Below are positions 35,641 through 47,244 of a stretch of 64,000 nt of DNA, one piece after another. Source of the DNA: JARRNJ01 sp037385045 (GTDB lineage: Bacteria > Pseudomonadota > Gammaproteobacteria > JASBUN01); NCBI GenBank assembly GCA_037385045.1, contig JARRNJ010000025.1, positions 1 through 64,000 of the forward strand, given 5' to 3'. A model generated the notes under the pieces. The model searched no databases. It was not told where the DNA came from and saw only the letters and a program-made list of their open reading frames with translations. The position numbers were made by a program, and so were the translations under genes. The stretch's first letter is position 1. Each line of letters opens with the position of its first letter.

Positions 35641-36726
35641 ATGGTACTTATGGGGTTGATCAGCGTCGGTATTCGGCACTTTCGCAACCTGTCAGCCGTC
35701 GATTTCGAGCCTTCGCCGGAAGTGAATGTCGTTTTCGGACGCAACGCTTCGGGCAAGACGAGCTTGCTTGAGGCGGTGTACTTCCTGGGGCGGGCCCGAT
35801 CGTTCCGGACTCACCGAGTTGACCGGCTGGTGCAGAATGGGGCCGATCAATTGCAGGTGTTCGGCCGCTTGAGCGCAGAGGCGGGCACGGTGCCATTGGG
35901 GGTGGAGCGCAGCCGCCAGGAAACGCGCATTCGCATTGGCGGGCAGGCCGTGAGTGCCGTTTCAGCGCTGGCGGCGGCATTGCCAGTACAGCTGGTTCAT
36001 CCCAACAGTCATCGTTTGTTAGAGGAAGGCCCACAGTACCGCCGCCGGTTCCTGGACTGGGGGGTGTTCCACGTGGAACCAGCGTTCTTTCCGGCGTGGC
36101 AGCGCTATCAGCGCGCCCTGCGTCAACGCAACGCCGCCCTGCGCAAAGACCAGCCTTCCCGTTCTGTCAGCGCCTGGAACCAGGAGCTCGTCGAAGCCGC
36201 GGCGGTGATCGATTCGGCCCGGCGACGCTATGTGGAGCGGTTAGGTCCACAAATGGCCGCTTTCACTGAGCGCCTGGCCGAAATCGAGGGCGTGGCGCTG
36301 AAGTACCGCGGCGGTTGGCCGGAGGCGGTGCAATTCGGCGTGGCATTGGAGGAGGCGGCGCGCCGCGATCGCGACGCCAGACACACGACCGTCGGCCCGC
36401 ACCGAGCCGACGTCCGCGTAAACGTCGGCGACGTCGCGGCGGCGGGTCGGGTATCCCGGGGCCAGCAGAAACTGTTGGTGGCGGCCCTCTTGCTGGCGCA
36501 GGCGATGTTGTTCAACGAATCCACGGGGCAAAGGTCGTTGATCTTGGTCGACGACCTGGCGGCCGAACTGGACGCCGATCACCGGCGACGCTTCATGGGC
36601 CTGTTGAAGGGTTTGCCGGCCCAGTCGTTCGTTACGGCCATCGATGCGGAATCCCTGTCCGCCGATGACATCGGCCCGGCCCGGGTGTTCCACGTGGAAC
36701 ACGGTCAACTGCGGGAAATGGTATAA
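35641..36726 (+). CDS. recF: DNA replication and repair protein RecF
   Basis: About 361 residues. SMC-like ATPase: Walker A FGRNASGKTSLLEA, signature VSRGQQKLLVAALLLAQ, Walker B LILVDDLAAELD. Loads RecA at gaps with RecO/RecR. ATG at 35641 or 35650 are possible starts. The coding sequence contains two 16-bp parS palindromes which encode VFHVEP and VFHVEH; the second lies 25 bases before the stop. Ends 28 bases before gyrB. Confidence 0.95.
   Translation: MVLMGLISVGIRHFRNLSAVDFEPSPEVNVVFGRNASGKTSLLEAVYFLGRARSFRTHRVDRLVQNGADQLQVFGRLSAEAGTVPLGVERSRQETRIRIGGQAVSAVSALAAALPVQLVHPNSHRLLEEGPQYRRRFLDWGVFHVEPAFFPAWQRYQRALRQRNAALRKDQPSRSVSAWNQELVEAAAVIDSARRRYVERLGPQMAAFTERLAEIEGVALKYRGGWPEAVQFGVALEEAARRDRDARHTTVGPHRADVRVNVGDVAAAGRVSRGQQKLLVAALLLAQAMLFNESTGQRSLILVDDLAAELDADHRRRFMGLLKGLPAQSFVTAIDAESLSADDIGPARVFHVEHGQLREMV
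36065..36080. promoter_or_regulatory. parS site (ParB-binding), first copy
   Basis: TGTTCCACGTGGAACC matches the pseudomonad parS palindrome at 15 of 16 positions. It lies inside recF, about 1.8 kb from the oriC region. Confidence 0.85.
36686..36701. promoter_or_regulatory. parS site (ParB-binding), second copy
   Basis: TGTTCCACGTGGAACA is a perfect 16-bp parS palindrome, inside the 3' end of recF and 621 bases from the first copy (about 59 helical turns). The window also encodes ParA and ParB. Confidence 0.92.
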
Positions 36727-36754
36727 TGATTCGATTCTGCCACAGGACACCTCT

Positions 36755-39169
<2,415 letters not shown>

Positions 39170-39172
<3 letters not shown>

Positions 39173-39186
39173 CCGCCGCGCGGTCA
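39170..39186. terminator. Hairpin carrying the stop codons of two convergent genes
   Basis: TGACCGC (39170-39176), loop CGC, GCGGTCA (39180-39186): a perfect 7-bp stem whose outer ends are the gyrB stop codon on the plus strand and the acyltransferase stop codon on the minus strand. It could end transcription from both sides; no T-run is present on either. Confidence 0.55.
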
Positions 39187-39906
39187 ATCGGGCCGGCCGC
39201 CGATGGCCGCCACCGTGGTTTCGATCCAGTCCTCGATGCGGCGGTTGATCTGGGACGCTGACATGCCCGTGGTGTCGATGGGCTCACCGATGACCACCTT
39301 GATTATCCCCGGACGTTTGAGAAATCCCCTGCGCGGCCAGTAATAGCCGGCATTGTGGGCCATAGGCACCACCGGCGCCCGGGTCTTGGCGGCGAGCAGC
39401 GCGGCGCCGGGGCGATATTCTCCCCGCTCCCCGGGCGCCACCCGCGTCCCCTCCGGGAAAATCACCACATTGATCCCGTCGCGCAGCCGTGCGCGGCCTT
39501 GTTCGATGAGCTGCTCCACCGCTTTGCGGCCCTTGGCGCGGTTGATCGCAATGGGTTTGAGGGTTGCCAGACCCCAGCCGAAAATCGGCACCCACATGAG
39601 TTCCCGTTTCAGCACCCACACCATGCGCGGCACCATGGTTTCCATGGCAATGGTTTCCCACGCCGACTGGTGCTTGCACACGTAGATGGCCGCGCCTGGC
39701 GGGATATTCTCCCGGCCCGACACGTCGTGGCGCAAGCCACAGGTCACGCGCAGCCACCAAAGATTGAAATACGGCCACGCCTTGGAGATATGCTGCCGCG
39801 TCAGGAATGGCAGCGGCGCGGCAAGCAACAATACGACCACCATCAAAACCGTCGATACGGCGAGCCCCAACCAATAAAGCAGCCCGCGCAAGTAGGCGAT
39901 CAGCAC
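39184..39906 (-). CDS. 1-acyl-sn-glycerol-3-phosphate acyltransferase family protein
   Basis: 240 residues from GTG 39906, with AAAGGAAT upstream; longer frames (to 40122) overlap gmhB. An N-terminal membrane helix (YWLGLAVSTVLMVVVLLLAAPLPF) is followed by the PlsC motifs: KHQSAWET (the H-x4-acid catalytic motif, here with Glu), the Lys/Arg block KPIAINRAKG, and FPEGTR. Transfers a second acyl chain to lysophosphatidic acid or a related acceptor. gmhB lies just upstream, so the two form an operon, as is common. Confidence 0.92.
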   Translation of the reverse strand: MLIAYLRGLLYWLGLAVSTVLMVVVLLLAAPLPFLTRQHISKAWPYFNLWWLRVTCGLRHDVSGRENIPPGAAIYVCKHQSAWETIAMETMVPRMVWVLKRELMWVPIFGWGLATLKPIAINRAKGRKAVEQLIEQGRARLRDGINVVIFPEGTRVAPGERGEYRPGAALLAAKTRAPVVPMAHNAGYYWPRRGFLKRPGIIKVVIGEPIDTTGMSASQINRRIEDWIETTVAAIGGRPD

Positions 39907-39944
39907 GTCAAAATTCCTTTCCTCCAATTCGGCGCTGACCCCGC

Positions 39945-40496
39945 TCAACGCTCCGCAGCGAGTACATGGTCGGCGACCGCAGCAAGATCGTCGAACACCG
40001 GCACACCGGCCAGCCCTTCGCCGGCGGCTGCGGTGCGCGCGCCCTTGCCGGTTCGTACCAATATCGGCGCCGCGCCGGCGGCGCGGCAGGCCTGGACGTC
40101 GCGCAGCGAATCCCCCACGCACGGCACGCCGGTGAGATCGACGCCCAGGCGTTCGCGGATCTGTTCAAACAGGCCGGTTCCGGGCTTTCTGCAACCGCAG
40201 CCGTCCTCCGGCGTATGGGGGCAGAAGAACACCGCTTCGATCATGCCCCCAAGCTGGGCCAGGCGCCGATGCATCTTGGCATGGATGCGGTGCAGGGTCT
40301 CGATATCGAACAGCCCGCGTCCGACACCGGACTGATTGGTGGCCACCACCACCCGATAGCCCGCCTGATACAGCCGCGTCACCGCCTCCAGGCTGCCGGG
40401 CACCGGCAACCACTCTTCCGGCGACTTGATGTAGTCGTCGGAGTCCTCGTTGATGACGCCGTCGCGGTCCAGGATGATCAGCTTCATCGGCAGCAT
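39945..40496 (-). CDS. gmhB: D-glycero-beta-D-manno-heptose-1,7-bisphosphate 7-phosphatase
   Basis: 183 residues. HAD phosphatase: nucleophile motif LDRDGVINED, TNQSGVGRGLF, the zinc loop CPHTPEDGCGCRKP and GDSLRDVQA. Acts in ADP-heptose synthesis for lipopolysaccharide. Starts at ATG 40496 or 40487. Its place between glyS and the acyltransferase gene is the usual one in this class. Confidence 0.95.
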   Translation of the reverse strand: MLPMKLIILDRDGVINEDSDDYIKSPEEWLPVPGSLEAVTRLYQAGYRVVVATNQSGVGRGLFDIETLHRIHAKMHRRLAQLGGMIEAVFFCPHTPEDGCGCRKPGTGLFEQIRERLGVDLTGVPCVGDSLRDVQACRAAGAAPILVRTGKGARTAAAGEGLAGVPVFDDLAAVADHVLAAER

Positions 40497-40502
40497 CCCG
40501 CC

Positions 40503-40853
40503 CTAACGGTCGCGAAATTCCGAAACGCGGACCCGCCCGTTCACCATGCGTGCGTCGCGGCGCATGATCTTCTCCAGCTTGTTCCAGAACGCGGCATGCA
40601 GATCGAAGTCAGCGGCGATAGCGGTGCCGAGCAACAAAATCAGCAAGTCCGCCGTTTCCTCCGCCAGCTCAGCCTTGTCGCGACCTTTGGTCACGCAGGC
40701 CGACATTTCACCCAACTCCTCGGCCATCAGTGCAATGCGGTAAGTCAGCTCCTCGCCGCCATTGTTGCGGAAGTCGTGTTTTTCGTGAAACGCGCGCACG
40801 GCCGCCAGCATGTCGGCGTAGGAATCGGGATTCGGAGAGGTTTCGTCGCTCAT
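40503..40853 (-). CDS. MazG-like nucleotide pyrophosphohydrolase
   Basis: 116 residues, all-alpha NTP pyrophosphohydrolase fold: the metal-binding motifs are MAEELGEMSA (EExxE) and EETADLLILLLG (ExxD). Likely hydrolyses non-canonical or excess nucleoside triphosphates. Tightly packed between glyS (24 bases) and gmhB (6 bases). Confidence 0.85.
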   Translation of the reverse strand: MSDETSPNPDSYADMLAAVRAFHEKHDFRNNGGEELTYRIALMAEELGEMSACVTKGRDKAELAEETADLLILLLGTAIAADFDLHAAFWNKLEKIMRRDARMVNGRVRVSEFRDR

Positions 40854-40877
40854 GTCAATCTCGTCGCCCAGCCGGGC

Positions 40878-42971
40878 CTATTCGTTGCGGGACTGCAGCC
40901 GCGACACGTCCGCCACGCGCAGGAAGCGCTGCTGCAGGCCGTGCAGCAGGGCCAGCCGGTTGCCGCGCAGCGCGCCGTCGTCCACCATCACCATGACCCC
41001 ATCGAAGAAGCCGTCCACTGGCGCGCGCAAGCGCGCCAGCTGTTGCATTGCGCCTTCATAGTCACCGGCGTCGAACAGCCCGCCCAGCGTGCCGTCCAGC
41101 TCCTGCAGCCGCTCCGCCAGCACGCGTTCGGCATCCTCCTGAACCAGGGCAGGATCGAAGCGCTCGGGAATGGCTTCGTCCGTCTTCTTCAGAATGTTGG
41201 CGATACGCTTGTTGGCCGCCGCCAGGCTCTCGGCCTCCGGCAGCCGGCGGAATGCGGCGACGGCCCGCAGACGCCGGTCGAGATCGTTGAGCCGCGAGGG
41301 GCGCAGGCACGCGACCGCTTCGATCTCGTCGGCACTGTAACCCTGGCCGGCGTAATACTGGTCCAGGCGGCCCACCACGAAGTCGAACACCTCCGGCGCG
41401 ACGGAGCCGCTGATGACATTGGGTTGGCGCTGATCATAGATCCCGATGGCGCTGTCGATCAGCCAATCCAGGTCCAGCTCCAGGTCCTGCTCGATCAGTA
41501 TCCGTACCAGGCCCACCGCGGCGCGCCGCAGGGCGAACGGGTCCTTGTCGCCCGTGGGTGCCTGGCCAATGCCGAAAATACCTACCAGGGTATCGATCTT
41601 GTCGGCAATGGCCACGGCGCGCCCGACGCCGGTCTGTGGCAGGCGATCGCCGGCATGGCGCGGCAGGTAATGTTCCTCGATGCCGGCCGCGACCTCTTCG
41701 GGCTCGCCGTCATGGCCGGCGTAGTAGCGCCCCATGGTGCCCTGCAGTTCCGGAAACTCGCCGACCATGTCCGTCATCAGGTCGCATTTGCACAGCTCGG
41801 CCGCCCGCTCCGCCAGGTACTTGTCGACGCCCAGCCGCGTGGCGATGGCGCCTGTCAGCGCAATCGTGCGTTGCACCTTGTCGTAGAGACTGCCGAGTTT
41901 GCGTTGGAACACCACGTCAGCCAGACGCTCCAGGCGCTCGTCAAGGCGTGTCTTACGGTCCTGGCGCCAAAAGAAATCCGCATCGGCGAGACGCGGGCGG
42001 ATCACGCGTTCGTTGCCGGCCCGTACCACCGACGGGTCGCGGCTCTCGATATTGCTCACGGTGACGAAGTTCGGCAGCAGGTGGCCTTCGCCGTCCACCA
42101 GGTGGAAGTATTTCTGGTGCGCCTTCATGGCTGAGATCAGCGCCTCCGACGGCACCTCCAGGAAGCGCTGATCAAACGCCCCCAGGACCGCCACCGGCCA
42201 CTCCACCATGGCGGTGACTTCGTCGAGCAGCGCAGCGTCGATGACGGCCTGGCCGCCCGCGCCGCTCGCCGCCTCGATCACCTGACCGCGGATCGCCTCG
42301 CGACGTTCGTCGAAGTCCGCCAACACGTGGCCCTGGGTTTCCAGCAGCGGCGCGTAAGCCTCCGGTTCACCGAGATAGATCGGCTGCGGATGATGGAAGC
42401 GGTGGCCGCGGGTTTCACGCCCGGAGGTCACGCCCAGGATCGGGGCCTCGATCGCCTCGTCGCCGTACAGCAGCACGACCCAATGGACCGGGCGCACAAA
42501 TTCCACCTCCAGCGCACCCCAGCGCATGCGCTTGGGAATCGGCAGGCGCTCCAGGGCCTGGGTTACGATCTCCGGCGCCAGCTTTTGTGCCGTGCGGCCC
42601 TGCTGCCGCTGTCTGAACACCAGCCAGCTGCCCTGCCCGGTGCGCATTTGTTCGAGCTGCTCCACTTCCACGCCGCACGAGCGCGCGAAGCCCAGGGCGG
42701 CCTTGGTGGCGCAGCCCTCCTCGTCGAAGGCCGCGGTCACGGCCGGGCCCCGGCGTTCCACCACCCGGTCGGGCTGGGTCGGAGCCAAGTCCCGAATGAG
42801 CACCGCCAGGCGTCTCGGGGCGGCGTAGCCGCGGGCAGCGCCGTGCGCCAGATCGGCTTGTCCCAGTCCGGTGACAACGGCATGGGTGAACGCCTCCGAA
42901 AGACGGCGCAGCGCCTTGGGCGGCAGCTCCTCGGTACCGATTTCCACCAGCAGATCCCGGGCGTCGCTCAT
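40878..42971 (-). CDS. glyS: Glycyl-tRNA synthetase beta subunit
   Basis: 697 residues. LLVEIGTEELPPKALRRLSEAF, GYAAPRRLAVLIRDL, ATKAALGFARSCG and AELCKCDLMTDMVGEFPELQGTMGRYYA are typical; the C-terminus holds the anticodon-binding domain. Works as an alpha2-beta2 enzyme with GlyQ. Start overlaps the glyQ stop (ATGA). Confidence 0.97.
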   Translation of the reverse strand: MSDARDLLVEIGTEELPPKALRRLSEAFTHAVVTGLGQADLAHGAARGYAAPRRLAVLIRDLAPTQPDRVVERRGPAVTAAFDEEGCATKAALGFARSCGVEVEQLEQMRTGQGSWLVFRQRQQGRTAQKLAPEIVTQALERLPIPKRMRWGALEVEFVRPVHWVVLLYGDEAIEAPILGVTSGRETRGHRFHHPQPIYLGEPEAYAPLLETQGHVLADFDERREAIRGQVIEAASGAGGQAVIDAALLDEVTAMVEWPVAVLGAFDQRFLEVPSEALISAMKAHQKYFHLVDGEGHLLPNFVTVSNIESRDPSVVRAGNERVIRPRLADADFFWRQDRKTRLDERLERLADVVFQRKLGSLYDKVQRTIALTGAIATRLGVDKYLAERAAELCKCDLMTDMVGEFPELQGTMGRYYAGHDGEPEEVAAGIEEHYLPRHAGDRLPQTGVGRAVAIADKIDTLVGIFGIGQAPTGDKDPFALRRAAVGLVRILIEQDLELDLDWLIDSAIGIYDQRQPNVISGSVAPEVFDFVVGRLDQYYAGQGYSADEIEAVACLRPSRLNDLDRRLRAVAAFRRLPEAESLAAANKRIANILKKTDEAIPERFDPALVQEDAERVLAERLQELDGTLGGLFDAGDYEGAMQQLARLRAPVDGFFDGVMVMVDDGALRGNRLALLHGLQQRFLRVADVSRLQSRNE

Positions 42972-43912
42972 GCCGCACCCTCCGCGGCGGCGCCGAGCAA
43001 CGGAAAGCCCAGCGCCTCCCGGCGCGCGTAATAGGCCTCGGCCACGGCCCGCGACAGGCCCCGCACGCGGCCGATATACCGTGCCCGCTCGGTGACCGAG
43101 ATGGCGTGCCGGGCATCGAGCAGATTGAAGGTATGCGAGGCCTTGAGCATCATTTCGTAGGCCGGCAGCGGCAACTGCAGCTCAATCAACCGCTGGCTTT
43201 CCCGCTCGCAGGTATCAAACCAGCCGAACAGCGATTCCACGTCGGCATGTTCAAAGTTGTAGGCCGACATTTCCACTTCGTTCTGATGAAACACGTCGCC
43301 GTAAGTGACCCGCCCCAGCGGCCCGTCGGTCCACACCAGGTCGAACACGCTTTCCACGCCCTGCAGGTACATCGCGATGCGCTCCAGGCCGTAGGTGATC
43401 TCGCCGGTGACCGGCCGGCAGTCGAGGCCGCCCACCTGCTGGAAGTAGGTGAACTGGGTCACCTCCATGCCGTTGAGCCACACTTCCCAGCCCAGGCCCC
43501 AGGCGCCCAGGGTCGGTGACTCCCAGTTGTCCTCCACGAAACGGATATCGTGGACCAGCGGGTCGATGCCCAGCATCCGCAGCGAGCCCAGGTACAGGTC
43601 CTGTATGTTCAGCGGCGACGGCTTGATCACCACCTGGAACTGGTAGTAGTGCTGCAGCCGGTTGGGGTTCTCGCCGTAGCGGCCGTCGGTGGGCCGCCGG
43701 GACGGCTGCACGTAGGCGGCGCTCCAGGGCTCCGGTCCAATGGAGCGCAGGAAAGTGGCGGTGTGAAAGGTGCCGGCGCCCACTTCCAGGTCATAGGGCT
43801 GCAACAGCACGCAGCCCCGCTGGGCCCAATAGTGCTGCAGGGCCAGGATCAGGCCCTGAAAAGTGGAGCCATCAACGCCTGCGGGCTCGGGGCTTCGCGG
43901 TTTGTCGGACAA
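42968..43912 (-). CDS. glyQ: Glycyl-tRNA synthetase alpha subunit
   Basis: 314 residues; the core TFQGLILALQHYWAQRGC, LQPYDLEVGAGTFHTATFLR and GWEVWLNGMEVTQFTYFQQ is the class II catalytic subunit. The N-terminus (MSDKPRSPEPAGVDGS) is a little longer than in E. coli. First gene of glyQ-glyS. Confidence 0.97.
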   Translation of the reverse strand: MSDKPRSPEPAGVDGSTFQGLILALQHYWAQRGCVLLQPYDLEVGAGTFHTATFLRSIGPEPWSAAYVQPSRRPTDGRYGENPNRLQHYYQFQVVIKPSPLNIQDLYLGSLRMLGIDPLVHDIRFVEDNWESPTLGAWGLGWEVWLNGMEVTQFTYFQQVGGLDCRPVTGEITYGLERIAMYLQGVESVFDLVWTDGPLGRVTYGDVFHQNEVEMSAYNFEHADVESLFGWFDTCERESQRLIELQLPLPAYEMMLKASHTFNLLDARHAISVTERARYIGRVRGLSRAVAEAYYARREALGFPLLGAAAEGAA

Positions 43913-44066
43913 AACTGGCGCCTTTTTCGCGGCTTAGGGGTAGACCCGGCATTATACCGTGGCCACTGCTGCCGATGTAAGCGTTGTCAGGCCCGAATCA
44001 TGCATGCTAAAGAGAAGGAGTAGCAGTCCGGCAAATTGGGCGACAGCGCTGCAAAGGGGGTATTCG

Positions 44067-44636
44067 ATGGCCGAACTCCGCGTGCAACCCACTGCCACGG
44101 CGCAATGGCGCGAACTGGTCGGCGAAGCCGCCCGCCGCTGCGGCCTGCGGCTCGACGACGAGCTGGAAAGCTACCTGGTGTTCCTGCTCATGCGGTTCAC
44201 CAGCCGTCCCGACATGGCAGCCACGGTGCTGGCGCTCGAATTCCTGCAAAGCATGTACGAACACGGCAGCCGTCAGGAACAGCAACTGCGCAACGTCGGC
44301 GATCAATGCCTGCTCTACTCGGGGCTGTTCCCGCTGCGGGCCCGCCGGCGGCGGGTGCAGATCCGCTATTACGTGGACATGGGCCGCAGCGCCTATCAGC
44401 AGCTGTCGTCCAGCGTGGAGCGCGGCTGGGCCGGCCTGTTCGGACGGCTTGCCCAGCGCTTCGTTCCGCTCATGGATGTGCTCCAGGCGATGCGCGTCGA
44501 GCACGACCCGGTGAGCGGCGACCTTCTGGCCCTGCATGAGCTGCGCGACGACTGCGGCAGTGCCGCTGCCGGGCGCCGGCTGCGCGAGCGCTTCGGCGGC
44601 GCCCTCGCCCACGGTCCCGGCCGGCGCCGGCACTGA
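44067..44636 (+). CDS. Hypothetical protein, 189 aa
   Basis: I do not recognise a family. ATG 44067 has AAAGGGGG upstream; the open frame to 43959 overlaps the glyQ promoter region. Mostly helical, strongly charged, no signal or membrane segment. A segment around residues 30-75 (LDDELESYLVFLLMRFTSRPDMAATVLALEFL) and another at about 85-110 (VGDQCLLYSGLFPLRARRRRVQ) look conserved by their regular amphipathic pattern. The C-terminus is Arg/Gly-rich. Divergent from glyQ and upstream of the PP-loop gene. Confidence 0.7.
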   Translation: MAELRVQPTATAQWRELVGEAARRCGLRLDDELESYLVFLLMRFTSRPDMAATVLALEFLQSMYEHGSRQEQQLRNVGDQCLLYSGLFPLRARRRRVQIRYYVDMGRSAYQQLSSSVERGWAGLFGRLAQRFVPLMDVLQAMRVEHDPVSGDLLALHELRDDCGSAAAGRRLRERFGGALAHGPGRRRH

Positions 44637-44717
44637 ACCCGCCGGCTCCATCCAACCCCTGCCAGGTGGGGTCCGGATCGGTTAAAATAACCGGTTCACT
44701 GCCCCAGCAGGTGCGCC

Positions 44718-45761
44718 ATGAACAAACAGCCAAAAGCGGTATCGCTGATCTCCGGCGGCCTGGACTCCCTGCTCGCGACCCGACTGGTCCTTGATCAGGG
44801 CGTTCATGTCGAGGGCATCAATTTCTTCACCGGCTTTTGCGTCGAGGGCCACACCCACGCCATCCGCAAGAAGGACCGTGATCGCCCCAAGCGCAACAAT
44901 GCGCTGTGGGCGGCGGAGCAACTGGGGATCAAGCTGCATATCGTCGACGTCATCGAACCCTACAAGGACGTGCTGCTCAATCCCAAACACGGCTACGGCG
45001 CCAACATGAACCCGTGCCAGGACTGCAAGACGTTCATGGTCGGCAAGGCACTGGAGTGGGCCGACCGGCACGGTTTCGACTTCATCATCACCGGCGAGGT
45101 GATCGGCCAGCGGCCCATGTCCCAGCGCAAGGACACCATGCCGGTGATTGCACGCGAGTCCGGCGCCGGCGACCGGCTGCTTCGCCCGTTGTGCGCGCAG
45201 CTGCTGCCGCCGACCCTGCCCGAGCGCGAGGGCTGGGTGCAGCGCGCGCAGCTGAAGGACTTCAGCGGCCGTACGCGCAAGCCGCAGATGGCGCTCGCCG
45301 CCCAGTATGGTTTCACCGACTACGCGCAGCCCGCCGGCGGCTGCTGTTTTCTCACCGACGAGGCGTACTCCGCCAAGCTGGTGGACCTGTGGCAGGCGCG
45401 CGGGGACCGCGCCTACGAGCTCGACGACATCATGCTGCTCAAGGTCGGCCGCCATATTCGCCCCGGCCCGCACTTCAAGCTGATCATCGCCCGCGAGGAA
45501 GGCGAGGTGCGGTTCCTGGAGGGTTACCGCAACCGCTACACCAGCATGACCACTGTCAGCCACAGCGGGCCCCTTGCATTGGTCGACGGCGAGATTCGGG
45601 AGCAGGACCTGGAGCTGGCCGCGCGCATCACCGCCCGCTACAGTCAGGGCCGCGACGCCGACTGGGTCGACGTACAGGTGCGCACCGCGGCCGGCGAGGA
45701 GCAGACCGTGCGGGTGCGGCCCCTGGAGCCCGATGCGCTCCCCGCCCAGTGGCGCGTTTGA
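44718..45761 (+). CDS. PP-loop ATPase, MnmA/ThiI-like thiolation protein
   Basis: 347 residues. The PP-loop SLISGGLDSLLATRL near residue 10 binds ATP and adenylates the target; a Cys pair NPCQDCK near residue 98 and GGCCFLTDE near residue 210 resemble the catalytic and persulfide cysteines of 2-thiouridylases. The C-terminal 120 residues (LLKVGRHIRPGPHFKLIIAREEGE) form an added domain found in this uncharacterised family. A tRNA or other sulfur-transfer role is inferred, supported by the tusA-like gene 86 bases downstream. It is not a true MnmA or ThiI (no THUMP domain). Confidence 0.82.
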   Translation: MNKQPKAVSLISGGLDSLLATRLVLDQGVHVEGINFFTGFCVEGHTHAIRKKDRDRPKRNNALWAAEQLGIKLHIVDVIEPYKDVLLNPKHGYGANMNPCQDCKTFMVGKALEWADRHGFDFIITGEVIGQRPMSQRKDTMPVIARESGAGDRLLRPLCAQLLPPTLPEREGWVQRAQLKDFSGRTRKPQMALAAQYGFTDYAQPAGGCCFLTDEAYSAKLVDLWQARGDRAYELDDIMLLKVGRHIRPGPHFKLIIAREEGEVRFLEGYRNRYTSMTTVSHSGPLALVDGEIREQDLELAARITARYSQGRDADWVDVQVRTAAGEEQTVRVRPLEPDALPAQWRV

Positions 45762-45846
45762 CGACCAGGCGCCGGCGACTTCACAGCATATGGGCGCCCG
45801 CGTTAATATGATCGGCCTTCAGGGCTGGTCGCCCTAACAACAAACC

Positions 45847-46077
45847 ATGGCCCACTACCATCTCGACGCCCGACGCCTGCTCTGCCCGCTGCCGGTGATC
45901 CGCGTACAGGAGCGGGTCGAGACGTTGCGCCCGGGGGATGTGCTGGAAGCCGTCTGCACCGATCCCGGCGCTGCCAATGACATTCCGGCCTGGTGCCGCA
46001 TCAACGGCCACAAGGTGCTGGAGATCCGGGACCGGGACCATGAGCTGGTCATTACCATCCAGGTCGGCGGCGACTGA
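45847..46077 (+). CDS. TusA-family sulfur carrier protein
   Basis: 76 residues, whole-length SirA/TusA fold. The sulfur-carrying Cys is in LLCPLPVIRV (CPxP motif) near residue 13; DPGAANDIPAWCRINGH and the final beta-strand VITIQVGG complete it. Passes sulfane sulfur between proteins. Next to the PP-loop gene, to which it may deliver sulfur. Confidence 0.93.
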   Translation: MAHYHLDARRLLCPLPVIRVQERVETLRPGDVLEAVCTDPGAANDIPAWCRINGHKVLEIRDRDHELVITIQVGGD

Positions 46078-46095
46078 CAGGGGAGCATTAAGCTG

Positions 46096-47244
46096 ATGGA
46101 CGGCCTCAGCCAGGAGGAACTGCGCTACCGCGAGGCGCGCAAGGTCACGTTGGTCGGCTCGGTGATCGATCTCGCGCTGGGTGTGGCCAAAATCACCGTC
46201 GGCGTGACCGGTCATTCGGAAGCACTGGTGGCTGACGGCGTGCACTCCCTCTCCGACCTGGTGACCGACTTCATGGTCCTGTTCGCGGCCAAGCACGGCA
46301 GCCGCGACGCCGACGATGACCATCCTTACGGCCATGCCCGTATCGAAACGGTGATGACCGTTGCGCTCGGCATCGCCTTGATCGCGGTGGCCGGCGGCAT
46401 CGCCTACGATGCCGTGCACCACATGTTCCTGCCCCAGCTGCTGGAAACCCCCGACTGGCTGGTGCTGGTGGTGGCCGTCATTTCCATCGTTTCCAAGGAG
46501 GCCATCTATCATTACACGATGCGCGCGGCGCGCAGGTTGCGCTCCAATCTGCTGCGCGCCAATGCCTGGCACAGCCGTTCCGATGCCATTTCTTCGGTGA
46601 TCGTCGTTATCGGCGTTATCGGCTCCATGGCGGGGCTCACGTACCTGGATGCCGTCGCCGCCGCCGGTGTCGCATTCATGATTGCCAAGATCGGTTGGGA
46701 CTTGGCATGGAGCAGCCTGCGCGAGCTGGTGGACACGGCGCTGGAGAGTGAGCGCGTGGAAGCGATCCGTGACACCATTCGCACCGTCAGCGGCGTGCGG
46801 GACCTGCACTTTCTGCGCACCCGGCGCATGGGCGGCGATGCCCTGGTCGATGTCCACATCCAGGTGGATCCGCACCTCAGTGTTTCCGAAGGGCACCAGA
46901 TCAGCGAGATGGTCCGGCAGCGGGTGGTGGACCGCATTGACGAAGTCAGCGATGTGCTGGTGCATATCGACCCGGAAGACGACCGCAGCGCTTCGCCCTG
47001 CTGTTCGCTGCCGCTGCGCGATGAATTGATGAGCAAGCTGCGCGCCGGCTGGGGTGACCTGGATGCCGCGCGGCTGATCGACCGGGTCACCCTGCACTAC
47101 CTCCACGGCAAGGTCGACGTGGAGCTGGGGCTACCGCTGTCCGCGGTCGGCGACCTGGAACAGGCCCGCGTGGTGCGCAGCGAGCTGCAGCGGCGCAGCC
47201 GGCAATTCCGGGAGGTCGGGAAGGTGCGCGTCACTTTCCACTGA
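46096..47244 (+). CDS. Cation diffusion facilitator (divalent metal exporter)
   Basis: 382 residues. Six membrane helices in the first 210 residues; CDF metal site residues are in ADGVHSLSDLVTD (helix 2) and AWHSRSDAISS (helix 5), with HPYGHARIETV between. The cytoplasmic dimer domain carries HPHLSVSEGH-like and LVHIDPEDD segments and is about 80 residues longer than usual, with an extra beta-rich unit at the end. Exports Fe, Zn, Mn or a similar ion by proton antiport; substrate unknown. 18 bases after the tusA-like gene. Confidence 0.92.
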   Translation: MDGLSQEELRYREARKVTLVGSVIDLALGVAKITVGVTGHSEALVADGVHSLSDLVTDFMVLFAAKHGSRDADDDHPYGHARIETVMTVALGIALIAVAGGIAYDAVHHMFLPQLLETPDWLVLVVAVISIVSKEAIYHYTMRAARRLRSNLLRANAWHSRSDAISSVIVVIGVIGSMAGLTYLDAVAAAGVAFMIAKIGWDLAWSSLRELVDTALESERVEAIRDTIRTVSGVRDLHFLRTRRMGGDALVDVHIQVDPHLSVSEGHQISEMVRQRVVDRIDEVSDVLVHIDPEDDRSASPCCSLPLRDELMSKLRAGWGDLDAARLIDRVTLHYLHGKVDVELGLPLSAVGDLEQARVVRSELQRRSRQFREVGKVRVTFH

